Shown here in pieces: positions 25,120 through 33,073 of a DNA stretch of 64,000 bases. Under the pieces are notes generated by a model, which had not been told where the DNA came from, did not search any database, and saw only the letters and a program-made list of their open reading frames with translations. Origin of the DNA: Ketobacter sp. GTDB taxonomy: Bacteria; Pseudomonadota; Gammaproteobacteria; Pseudomonadales; Ketobacteraceae. Position numbers and translations under genes: made by a program. The stretch lies in assembly GCF_003671495.1 (NCBI RefSeq), contig NZ_RCHN01000009.1:124001-188000 (forward strand), in the 5' to 3' direction. Each line of letters starts with the position of its first letter. Position 1 is the first letter of the stretch.

Positions 25120-27075
25120 TTGAATACCGAAGCGCCTTACGCCGCTCAGGTAACGGGTCTGTTGCGTCGCATGGAATTGTCCTACGGCCTGGGCCTGTTT
25201 GTCGTACTGCTGATTGTGACGTTGACACACCTGCCTATGCCCTTCAACAGTCTGTCCACCGACGACTATCTGATCCGGGCTAACATAGAAGGGGAGGCGG
25301 TACTCTTTCAAAAGGGGTTCCCCCTGGCTGATCCGGACAAAAGCCTGGCCCGCGGGTTGGCGGACGCGTTTCATTTTTATTCCCCCGAAGCCGGAACCTT
25401 AGCGGCCTATACGGAGTACGGCAACCTGCCCTGGTGGAGCGCCGAGGCGCCGAAGATGAATCCCTGGCGTCCGCTGGCGGCATTGACCCACTGGCTGGAT
25501 TTTCAGATAGCGCCGGCTTCCTACCCGTTCCAGTTATTGCACAGCCTGATCTATCTGCTGTTGTTTGGTTTCAGCGCCTATCGCCTGTTCTGGCGTTTGT
25601 CGCCCCGCGCCTCCGTGGCGGTGCTGGCCACCCTGTTTGTGGTGGTGGACTACAGCCATTTCATCAACTTCAGCTGGATTGCCGCCCGTAACGTGTTCAT
25701 CACCGGTGCGCTGGGGTGTTTTGTGTTGGAGCGGTTCATTGCCTGGCGCCAGCAGGGGCAGCCCCTGTCGGCAGCCATGGCGTTGATGGCCTTTGTGCTG
25801 GCTTTGCTCAGCGCTGAGAGCGGTATTGCCGTCACCGGTTATCTGTTCGCGTATTTATGGCTGGTGGAGAAGACCGGTCTGCGCAGAATGGCCGCTGTAT
25901 TGTGGCCCTACGCTGTAGTGGTAATCCTGTGGCGGGTGGTGTACAGCGCCGCAGGCTACGGCACCAGCGGGATCAGCCTGTATGTGGACCCGATGCGTTC
26001 ACCGATGGAGTTTCTTGCGGCGCTGCTGACCACCCCCCCGGCCCTGTTTGCGGGGATCATGACCAGCATTGATGGCTATGTGCCTTCCCTGTCGCCCCAG
26101 TGGAGCCTGGTGGCGGTGGTGTTGTCCGCCTGCCTGGTGATGCTTGGCGTGTGGCTGATCCTGCCGTTGTTGCGCAGCAATGCCCTGGCCCGGTTTATGT
26201 TCCTGGGATCGGTGTTGGCTTCGATTCCTGCCTCATCCCTGATTTCCGGCAGCTCCCGCAGCGGGGTGTTCATTGCTATCGGGTTTTTCTGGATTCTGTC
26301 CATCTGGTTGCATCAACTTATGGACCGCCAGCGTGGCCGTGGCGTGCGGCTGTTTGCCAAGGGCTTGCTGGGGGTTCACCTGGTGTTGCCGGTGACCATC
26401 GCTTTTGTCGCCAGCTCCATGCTGCTGCCGGTGACCTACAGCAGTGACATGCAGTACGAGAGCGTGGCCAAGCGCTTGCATCCGGTGTCCGGTCAGCGTT
26501 CCCTGGTGGTGGTGAACAGCCGTGCTCCCAATCGGGAGTTCTATCTGCCGTTTACCTGGCACTATGAATACGGGGTGGTTCCGCAAGCCATCAATGCCCT
26601 GGCGCCGGGCATGAGCTCGTTTTACCTGACCCGGAAAAGTCAGCGGGAATATGAATTGCGGGCGCCGGTGGGGCTGGCGTTGGCGGGCAATGCCAAAATG
26701 ACTGATCTCAACGGGGAGCAACCGGCGCTGTCAGAAGTGTACTACCTGCAAATGCTGCAGGGCTTGTTCACGGAATCCAACCAACCCTATCGACCGGGTG
26801 ATGTCCACCGGGCCGGTGATCTGACGGTGACGGTGTTGGCGGCAGTGGACGATCGCCCCACCCGGATTCGTATCCGTTTTGACGCCGAAGTCGACCCGGA
26901 TGACATGGCTTGGCAGTGGTATAACTGGGAAACCCGCCAATACCAGGCCATGAGCAAACTGGCGTTCGGTGAAACCCGTTTCTTCCCCGGTCCATTGGAT
27001 GCTGACAAGCGGGATCTGGTGGACATTTGCTGGAACTGCTCGGAAGAAGGGGAGGCCGACGGCGCAGCGCCTTAG
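25120..27075 (+). CDS. Large polytopic membrane protein, GT-C-like
   Basis: A 651-aa integral-membrane protein with about 11-12 helices in residues 20-450 and a soluble C-terminal domain (about 455-651). An acidic DDYL at 48-51 after the first helix and the long loop with PWWSAEAPKMNPWRPL resemble the first periplasmic loop of GT-C glycosyltransferases, in which an Asp-rich motif binds a lipid-linked sugar. I cannot assign a family. The TTG start is fixed by AGGGGG seven bases before. It is convergent with yajL with only three bases between stops. Together with the acyltransferase upstream it may act on an envelope lipid or glycan (inference). Confidence 0.75.
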   Translation: MNTEAPYAAQVTGLLRRMELSYGLGLFVVLLIVTLTHLPMPFNSLSTDDYLIRANIEGEAVLFQKGFPLADPDKSLARGLADAFHFYSPEAGTLAAYTEYGNLPWWSAEAPKMNPWRPLAALTHWLDFQIAPASYPFQLLHSLIYLLLFGFSAYRLFWRLSPRASVAVLATLFVVVDYSHFINFSWIAARNVFITGALGCFVLERFIAWRQQGQPLSAAMALMAFVLALLSAESGIAVTGYLFAYLWLVEKTGLRRMAAVLWPYAVVVILWRVVYSAAGYGTSGISLYVDPMRSPMEFLAALLTTPPALFAGIMTSIDGYVPSLSPQWSLVAVVLSACLVMLGVWLILPLLRSNALARFMFLGSVLASIPASSLISGSSRSGVFIAIGFFWILSIWLHQLMDRQRGRGVRLFAKGLLGVHLVLPVTIAFVASSMLLPVTYSSDMQYESVAKRLHPVSGQRSLVVVNSRAPNREFYLPFTWHYEYGVVPQAINALAPGMSSFYLTRKSQREYELRAPVGLALAGNAKMTDLNGEQPALSEVYYLQMLQGLFTESNQPYRPGDVHRAGDLTVTVLAAVDDRPTRIRIRFDAEVDPDDMAWQWYNWETRQYQAMSKLAFGETRFFPGPLDADKRDLVDICWNCSEEGEADGAAP

Positions 27076-27078
27076 CGG

Positions 27079-27633
27079 CTATAACACCATCGGCGCAGCC
27101 ACCTGGGCGCGTTTCTCCGGGCCCAACAGGGCCTCCACCAGGGCAAGGGCAAACTCCAATGCCGTGCCCGGCCCCTGGCTGGTGATGCAGTTCTGGTCGA
27201 CCACCACCCGTTGGTTGTCAAAGTGCGTCAGCTGTTGGGTGAAGCCGGGATGGGCGGTGGTGCTCAGCGCCCGCTCCAGTCCGTGATGGGCAAACACCAG
27301 CGCCGGACTGGCGCAGATGGCGGTGAACCAGCGTCCGCTCGCCTGCTGTCGCTGCAGCATGGCCAGCAGGGTGGGGCAATCCCGCAAATGCTCGGCACCG
27401 GGCAGTCCTCCGGGCAGGGCAATCAGATCAAACTCCCGGTCTGCGCAGGTATCAATATGAGCATCCGCCAGAATCCGGGTACGGCGGGCTGCACAGATCT
27501 CCAGGCGCCCTTCAGGCATCACACTGGCCACCGTTACCTCCACGTCGGCACGGCGCAACACGTCAATAATGCACACGGTTTCGATATCTTCAGAGCCATC
27601 GGCGATGGGGACTAGTGCGGTTTTGGCAGGCAT
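27079..27633 (-). CDS. yajL: DJ-1/PfpI family protein, YajL
   Basis: A 184-aa DJ-1-family protein close to E. coli YajL, a thiol-based oxidative-stress chaperone proposed to have deglycase activity. The reactive cysteine is Cys107 in FTAICASPALV, and the acidic partner is Glu15 in ADGSEDIE; GGLPGAEHLRDC is also a family block. The start ATG 27633 follows GGGAG, so an upstream ATG (27663) is not used. It is divergent from selD and next to selenium genes, which suits a redox setting but may be chance. Confidence 0.9.
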   Translation of the reverse strand: MPAKTALVPIADGSEDIETVCIIDVLRRADVEVTVASVMPEGRLEICAARRTRILADAHIDTCADREFDLIALPGGLPGAEHLRDCPTLLAMLQRQQASGRWFTAICASPALVFAHHGLERALSTTAHPGFTQQLTHFDNQRVVVDQNCITSQGPGTALEFALALVEALLGPEKRAQVAAPMVL

Positions 27634-27734
27634 GGGCAGCTCCCTGATGATAAGTGTCTTCACATGTAGCAGAGTCTGGCCCCGGGTTCAATCACGCCAC
27701 GCTGACAAACCCGGCCGCAGCCCGTATCATTCCT

Positions 27735-27753
27735 CTCCAATGAAGCATTGGAG
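27735..27753 (+). promoter_or_regulatory. Hairpin that covers the selD ribosome-binding site
   Basis: CTCCAATG (27735-27742), loop AAG, CATTGGAG (27746-27753) form a perfect 8-bp stem. The right arm holds most of the Shine-Dalgarno GGAGG (27750-27754), eight bases before the selD ATG at 27762. When folded it would mask the ribosome site. Confidence 0.65.
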
Positions 27754-27761
27754 GTGCCAGC

Positions 27762-28802
27762 ATGCCCGATTCCCCCATCCGCCTGACGGAATACAGTCAT
27801 GGTGCGGGTTGTGGTTGTAAAATTTCCCCCAAGGTCCTGGATCAGATCCTGGTGTCCCGTTTGCAGTTGCCCGAGTTTCCCCAGCTGTTGGTGGGCAACA
27901 GCAGCAAAGACGACGCGGCCGCCTACGCCCTGGATAACGGCCAGGTGCTGCTGAGCACCACGGATTTTTTCATGCCCATTGTGGATGATCCCTTTGATTT
28001 TGGCCGCATTGCCGCCACCAACGCCATCAGCGACATCTATGCCATGGGCGGGCAGCCCCTGATGGCCATTGCGATCCTGGGCTGGCCGGTGAATGTGCTG
28101 GCGCCGGACGTGGCCCAGCAGGTGGTGGACGGGGGTCGCCAGGCCTGTGCGGACGCGGGTATTCCCCTGGCCGGTGGCCACAGCATCGATGCGCCGGAAC
28201 CCATTTTCGGGTTGGCGGTGAGCGGCCTCACCCGGCGTGAACACCTGAAGCAGAATAATCAGGCCCGGGCTGGGGACAAACTCTATCTCACCAAACCCCT
28301 GGGCATCGGCATACTGACCACCGCCCAGAAACACAAGAAACTGCAACCCGGGCACAACCATCTGGCGCGGGACATCATGTGCCAGCTGAATCGAGTGGGG
28401 GCCCAGGTGGCCAAACTCGAGGGCGTGTCGGCGCTTACCGACGTCACCGGCTTTGGGTTGCTGGGGCATCTGCTGGAGCTGTGTGAAGGTAGTGCGGTGC
28501 AGGCGGTACTGCAAGCGGATCAGGTGCCGGTGATACCGGAAGCCCTGGACTACCTGGCAATGGGCTGTGTGCCGGGGGGCACCGGGCGCAATCTGGAAAG
28601 CTATGGCCACAAGCTGGCGCCCATGGACGACCACTACCGTACGCTGTTCAGTGACCCGCAAACCAGTGGCGGGTTATTGATTGCAGTGCATCCCGGGCAG
28701 GCGGCGGAACTGGAATCGCTGCTGTCAGCGCAGGGTTTGTATGCCCGCAGCATTGGTTACCTGCAGGCGCCTGACGCTGATCATTGGGTGGCCCTGGCGT
28801 GA
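27762..28802 (+). CDS. selD: Selenide, water dikinase (selenophosphate synthetase)
   Basis: A 346-aa enzyme making selenophosphate from selenide and ATP, the selenium donor for selenocysteine and 2-selenouridine. The glycine-rich N-terminus reads [12 protein letters not shown] with catalytic Cys17 and Lys20, the same numbering as E. coli; the first position is Cys, not selenocysteine. The AIRS-type fold follows: [32 protein letters not shown] (contains metal-binding Asp) and [12 protein letters not shown]. The length is standard. It starts 8 bases after GGAGG, but that site is within a hairpin. Its TGA overlaps the GTG of selU, heading a five-gene operon. Confidence 0.96.
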   Translation: MPDSPIRLTEYSHGAGCGCKISPKVLDQILVSRLQLPEFPQLLVGNSSKDDAAAYALDNGQVLLSTTDFFMPIVDDPFDFGRIAATNAISDIYAMGGQPLMAIAILGWPVNVLAPDVAQQVVDGGRQACADAGIPLAGGHSIDAPEPIFGLAVSGLTRREHLKQNNQARAGDKLYLTKPLGIGILTTAQKHKKLQPGHNHLARDIMCQLNRVGAQVAKLEGVSALTDVTGFGLLGHLLELCEGSAVQAVLQADQVPVIPEALDYLAMGCVPGGTGRNLESYGHKLAPMDDHYRTLFSDPQTSGGLLIAVHPGQAAELESLLSAQGLYARSIGYLQAPDADHWVALA

Positions 28803-29938
28803 CCCGTCCCGATGCTTGCCCCGACAGCGGGGATTTTCTGCGCCTCTTCCTTGATGACGTACCGTTGATTGATACCCGGGCGCCGGTGGAGTTTGAGCGC
28901 GGTGCGTTCCCCACCAGCGTCAGCCTGCCACTGATGACCAACGAGGAGCGGGCCCAGGTCGGCACCTGCTACAAACAACAGGGGCAGGCCGCCGCCATCG
29001 AGCTGGGTCGGGCCCTGGTGGACAGCGAAAAGCAGGCCCGCCGCACGGCGGCCTGGGTGGCGTTTGCGGCACAGCATCCGCAGGGATATCTGTATTGCTG
29101 GCGCGGCGGTTTGCGCAGCCAGATCTGCCAGGAGTGGATGCGGGAGGCCGGCTGTGACTATCCCCGCATCGGCGGTGGTTATAAAGCGCTGCGCCGTTTT
29201 CTGATCGACGAGTTTGAGCGCATTTGTCGCGGGCGCCCGCTGTTGATCGTGGGCGGCCGCACCGGCTGCAATAAAACCGCCCTGATTGAGTCCCAGGCCA
29301 CGGCAGTGGATCTGGAAGCGCTGGCCCATCACCGGGGCTCGGCCTTCGGACGTCGCCCCGGTGGGCAGCCCACCCAGCTCAGCTTCGAAAACGGCGTGGC
29401 AGTGGCGATGCTGAAGGCGGAGCAACAAGCAATCCGCACGGGCTGCCCCATCCTGTTGGAGGATGAGAGCCGCCTGATCGGTCGTTGCGCGTTACCCCCC
29501 GGATTATCGCAGGCCATGGGGCGGGCACCGGTGGTGCTGGTGGAAGCCAGCCTGGAGCAGCGGGTGGAACACAGTTTTCGCAATTACATTCTGATCAAGC
29601 TGGAGGAATGGCAACACCAGCTGGGGGAGGAGGCCGGCTTTGAGGCGTTTGCCGAGGACCTGACCCGATCCCTGTACCGGGTGCGCAAGCGCCTGGGGGG
29701 TGTGCGCTACAAGGCCATCAGTACTCAGTTGCAAACTGCACTGGCGGCCCATCGCCGGGGTGAGCCGGAGTTGCATCGTGAGCTGATCCGGCTGTTGCTG
29801 GTGGAATATTACGACCCCATGTACGACTACCAGCTCAGCAAGCGCCGCGAGTTGGTGGTGTTTCAGGGCGATCAGCAGGCGGTGCGTGAATACCTGAGTC
29901 AATTAAATAACCTGAATATCAAGGAGCAATCATGTTAA
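28799..29938 (+). CDS. selU: tRNA 2-selenouridine synthase
   Basis: A 379-aa enzyme (also named MnmH/YbbB) that replaces sulphur by selenium at the wobble 2-thiouridine of tRNAs for Lys, Glu and Gln. It has an N-terminal rhodanese domain with catalytic Cys100 in [10 protein letters not shown] and a C-terminal P-loop domain. The P-loop reads GRTGCNKT (153-160), with Asn where the Walker A motif usually has Gly before Lys. It begins with GTG overlapping the selD stop (GTGA), and its stop overlaps the next gene by seven bases. Together with selD it defines the seleno-uridine trait; no selA/selB or selenocysteine tRNA gene is in this window. Confidence 0.95.
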   Translation: MTRPDACPDSGDFLRLFLDDVPLIDTRAPVEFERGAFPTSVSLPLMTNEERAQVGTCYKQQGQAAAIELGRALVDSEKQARRTAAWVAFAAQHPQGYLYCWRGGLRSQICQEWMREAGCDYPRIGGGYKALRRFLIDEFERICRGRPLLIVGGRTGCNKTALIESQATAVDLEALAHHRGSAFGRRPGGQPTQLSFENGVAVAMLKAEQQAIRTGCPILLEDESRLIGRCALPPGLSQAMGRAPVVLVEASLEQRVEHSFRNYILIKLEEWQHQLGEEAGFEAFAEDLTRSLYRVRKRLGGVRYKAISTQLQTALAAHRRGEPELHRELIRLLLVEYYDPMYDYQLSKRRELVVFQGDQQAVREYLSQLNNLNIKEQSC

Positions 29939-30804
29939 TGCTGCGACGCCTGTTGGCGTTATTGTTGTTGTTTCCCACCTTGGCCCTGGCCGAAACCTTT
30001 GTCTTTACCGCCATCCCGGATCAGGATGAGTCCCAACTGCAGCAGCGGTTCGACAAGGTGGCCCGTTATCTGGCCGCCCAGTTAAACACAGAGCAGCAGA
30101 AGATCGAGGTGCGTTACATTCCCGTGAAATCCTACGCGGCGGCCATCACCGCATTTCGCAACAACCAGGTGCAACTGGCCTGGTTCGGTGGCTTGTCCGG
30201 GGTGCAGGCCCGGCGCCTGGTGCCGGGATCTGAGGCCCTGGCCCAGGGCTTTGAGGATCAGTATTTCAAATCCTATATCATTGCCCACCATTCTGCGGGG
30301 ATTGCGCCCGGGGAAACCCTCCCTGACAGCCTGAAGGGCAAAACCTTTACCTTTGGTTCCAAAGGCTCAACTTCCGGTCGTCTGATGCCGGAGTTTTATC
30401 TGCGGGAACACTTCCAGGCCGCGCCAGAGGCGATTTTTTCCAAGGTGGGATTCTCCGGTGATCACAGCCAGACCATTGCCCAGGTGCAGGCCGGTGCCTA
30501 CCAGGTGGGGGCGGTGAATTACAGTGTGTGGGACACCGAGCTGGCGGAAGGCAAGATCGACCCGGCCAAGGTGAAGGTGATCTGGACCACGCCCACTTAC
30601 CCGGATTACCAGTGGACCGTGCGCGGTGATGTGGATCAGCATTTCGGTGCCGGTTTCAAAGCGAGGTTGCGGGATGCGCTGCTGAATATGAAAGATCCGG
30701 ATTTGCTGGCGAGTTTTCCGCGCCAGAGTTTTGTGCCGGCCAGCAATGCTGATTACGCCCCCATTGAAGACACCGCCAAAGCCATCGGCCTGCTGGATGA
30801 GTGA
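29932..30804 (+). CDS. Periplasmic substrate-binding protein, PhnD-like (putative selenate/selenite ABC transporter)
   Basis: A 290-aa exported binding protein. The signal peptide ends at ALA-E (about residue 20). The fold is that of PhnD/phosphonate-type binding proteins: FTAIPDQDESQLQQRFDKVARYL, FRNNQVQLAWFGGLSGVQAR, FTFGSKGSTSGRLMP (oxyanion-binding Ser/Thr loop) and VGAVNYSVWD. Public annotations label such proteins next to selD as putative selenate transporters, and the context here (overlap with selU, then ATPase and permease) supports selenium oxyanion uptake; this remains inference. ATG 29932 follows AAGGAG. Confidence 0.87.
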   Translation: MLMLRRLLALLLLFPTLALAETFVFTAIPDQDESQLQQRFDKVARYLAAQLNTEQQKIEVRYIPVKSYAAAITAFRNNQVQLAWFGGLSGVQARRLVPGSEALAQGFEDQYFKSYIIAHHSAGIAPGETLPDSLKGKTFTFGSKGSTSGRLMPEFYLREHFQAAPEAIFSKVGFSGDHSQTIAQVQAGAYQVGAVNYSVWDTELAEGKIDPAKVKVIWTTPTYPDYQWTVRGDVDQHFGAGFKARLRDALLNMKDPDLLASFPRQSFVPASNADYAPIEDTAKAIGLLDE

Positions 30805-31525
30805 CATCGTTTTTGAACTGTCCGGTTTTACGTTTCACCACGGTGAGTTGAAAGTACTGGACGACATTTCCCTGTGCGTGCAGCGGGGCGAAAAGGTGGC
30901 CTTGCTGGGGGCTTCCGGTGCCGGCAAGTCCACCCTGTTGATGCAGCTCTATCAGCAACAGCCGCAACAGTGTGCATTGCAACCGCAGAGCGGCGCGCTG
31001 GTGGACTTGTTGTCGGTGTACCACAATATTTTCATGGGCGGCCTGGAGCGGGTGGGAAACCTGGCGGCGCTGTGGAATCTGGTGCGACCCTTGCCGGCTG
31101 CCAAAGCGGATATCCGCGCCATTGCCCGTCAATTGGGCCTGGAGGATAAACTCTGGCAGTCCGTGGATCGACTCTCCGGTGGCCAGCGTCAGCGGGTGGC
31201 ACTGGGGCGGGCCCTCTATCGGCGACAACCGGTTTTTCTCGGCGATGAACCGGTATCAGCGGTGGACCCGCTGCAGGCCAGTGCCCTGTTGGCCCACGCT
31301 CTGGCGCAGCATGAAACCGCTGTGGTCAGCCTGCACAACCGCCATCTGGCCCTGGAACACTTTGATCGGGTGATCCTGCTGCGGGCTGGCAAAATCGAAC
31401 GGGATTGTGCGGCGGCGGAGATCAGCAGCGAGCAGCTGGATGCCCTTTACCGCCAGGATGAATCCGTGCGGGAGGCAAACCCGCCGCAGACAGGAACCGA
31501 CGGTTGGGTGATCCGCACTTCATGA
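30797..31525 (+). CDS. ABC transporter ATP-binding protein (selenium-linked)
   Basis: A 242-aa nucleotide-binding subunit of the PhnC/phosphonate branch. Walker A is LGASGAGKSTLL (about 34-45), the signature is LSGGQRQRVALGRAL (about 125), and Walker B is PVFLGDEPVSAVDP. A D-loop and switch His (VVSLHNRHLAL) follow. It starts at an ATG eight bases inside the binding-protein gene and ends overlapping the permease start (ATGA), so the three products are made together. Confidence 0.94.
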   Translation: MSDIVFELSGFTFHHGELKVLDDISLCVQRGEKVALLGASGAGKSTLLMQLYQQQPQQCALQPQSGALVDLLSVYHNIFMGGLERVGNLAALWNLVRPLPAAKADIRAIARQLGLEDKLWQSVDRLSGGQRQRVALGRALYRRQPVFLGDEPVSAVDPLQASALLAHALAQHETAVVSLHNRHLALEHFDRVILLRAGKIERDCAAAEISSEQLDALYRQDESVREANPPQTGTDGWVIRTS

Positions 31526-33009
31526 CGCGGTGGGTGCAATACTCCAGTGCCCGCCGTTTGAATGTGGTGTGCCTGGCGCTGGTGGTGGCCGCCGTGCTGG
31601 CCCTGTGGGGTGTTGATTTTCAGATCTACCCGGTGGACCCCTGGCATGAACTGGGCCGCCTCGGCTGGGGTTTGCTGACCCCCGCCTGGTACGACCTTTC
31701 CTCCCTGATGTGGGCGTTGTTGCACACGGTGGCCTTTGCGCTGTTGGCGGTGGCGGTAGCGGCGCCGCTGGGATTGCTGTTGGCCATGCTGTTTCATTGG
31801 CGCGCTGTACGTCTATGCTGCGCTGCAGTGCGCTCCGTGCATGAGGTGTTTTGGGGGCTCATCTTCATGCAGCTTTATGGCATCAGTCCACTGACCGGTT
31901 TGCTGGCCATTCTGGTGCCCTTCACCGGTGTGTTTGCCAAAGTCTTCGCGGAAATTTTTCAACAACAGGATTTCGATACCGTTCACACCGTGGGTCTGAC
32001 TGCCGGGCGTTTGAAACGGTACTGCTACACCCTGATTCCTCAATCCTGGCCGGCGCTGCTCAGTTACACCCGTTATCGTTTTGAGTGCGCGTTGCGTTCC
32101 AGCGCCATACTGGGGTTCATCGGTTTGCCCACCCTGGGGTTCCATTTGGAAACCGCCTTCAAGCAGGGTGACTACAGTGAAGCTGGAGCATTGTTGTGGG
32201 CGTTTCTGATGTTAATTGCCACCATCCGATTCTGGCTGCGACGTTGGCTGTTGGTGCCTTACCTCCTGTTGGCCCTGTGGGTGCTGCCGGCAACGGTGGG
32301 TTTTGATGGTGGTGGCTCCCTATGGCGGTTTGTGAGCGAAGACATCTGGCCAAAGGCCCTGCTGGAGCAGGATTGGAACGGCTTGCTGAACTGGTGGGTA
32401 GCCCTGTGGCACGGGCAGATCTGGCCCGGACTCTGGCAGACCTTGTTGCTGACGCAGATCGCACTGGTGCTTACCGGCGTTGTGGTTTTGCTCGCCTACC
32501 CACTGGCCTCCCGCTCCCTGGCCGGCCCGGTTGTGCGTTGGCCGGGGCGTTTTTTATTGTTGGTGTTGCGCAGTACGCCCGAGATGGTGCTGGCCTTTGT
32601 GTTTTTGCTGCTACTGGGGCCATCGGGATTGCCGGTGGTGTTGGCCCTGGCGCTGCATAACGGTGGTTTGATTGCCTTTCTGGTGGCCAATGCCAGTGAT
32701 GAGGAATTCCGCAGTCGCCTGCGCCGGCCGGATGATCCTGCGAGTCTGAAACGGTACGCCTATCTGGAAACCCCGCGCCGGTTTCCGGCGCTGTTGGCGT
32801 TTCTGTTTTATCGCTGGGAAGTGATTCTGCGGGAAAGCGCGATCATGGGCATTCTCGGCGTGGCGACCCTGGGCTTCTATATCGATTCCGCCTTTGAAGA
32901 AATTCGCTATGACCGGGCTTTTCTGCTGATTGTGGTGACGGCATTGTTGAACATGTTGGTGGACGCTGTGTCCCGACGTTTGCGGGGTGCATCCGTGCGG
33001 ATGGAATGA
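31522..33009 (+). CDS. Fused two-permease ABC transporter membrane protein (PhnE-PhnE type)
   Basis: A 495-aa inner-membrane protein made of two permease units in one chain (about 1-245 and 250-495). Each has an EAA-type loop that docks to the ATPase: KRYCYTLIPQSWPALLSYTRYRFECALRSSAILGFIG in the first, and KRYAYLETPRRFPALLAFLFYRWEVILRESAIMGILG in the second. The repeats align to each other, so the fusion forms a full transmembrane pair with one gene. About 12 helices are expected. It is the last gene of the selD operon. Confidence 0.9.
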   Translation: MTRWVQYSSARRLNVVCLALVVAAVLALWGVDFQIYPVDPWHELGRLGWGLLTPAWYDLSSLMWALLHTVAFALLAVAVAAPLGLLLAMLFHWRAVRLCCAAVRSVHEVFWGLIFMQLYGISPLTGLLAILVPFTGVFAKVFAEIFQQQDFDTVHTVGLTAGRLKRYCYTLIPQSWPALLSYTRYRFECALRSSAILGFIGLPTLGFHLETAFKQGDYSEAGALLWAFLMLIATIRFWLRRWLLVPYLLLALWVLPATVGFDGGGSLWRFVSEDIWPKALLEQDWNGLLNWWVALWHGQIWPGLWQTLLLTQIALVLTGVVVLLAYPLASRSLAGPVVRWPGRFLLLVLRSTPEMVLAFVFLLLLGPSGLPVVLALALHNGGLIAFLVANASDEEFRSRLRRPDDPASLKRYAYLETPRRFPALLAFLFYRWEVILRESAIMGILGVATLGFYIDSAFEEIRYDRAFLLIVVTALLNMLVDAVSRRLRGASVRME

Positions 33010-33073
33010 TGATGACGCTGCGGTGGGCCCGCGCTATGCTTAAGCCAGTGGTATTCCATTGGCCGGAGCTGTC

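Noticed and set aside
25120-27075. The polytopic membrane protein as the missing exosortase
   Set aside because: It is far longer than exosortases and no Cys/Arg/His catalytic set in membrane-edge positions could be recognised.
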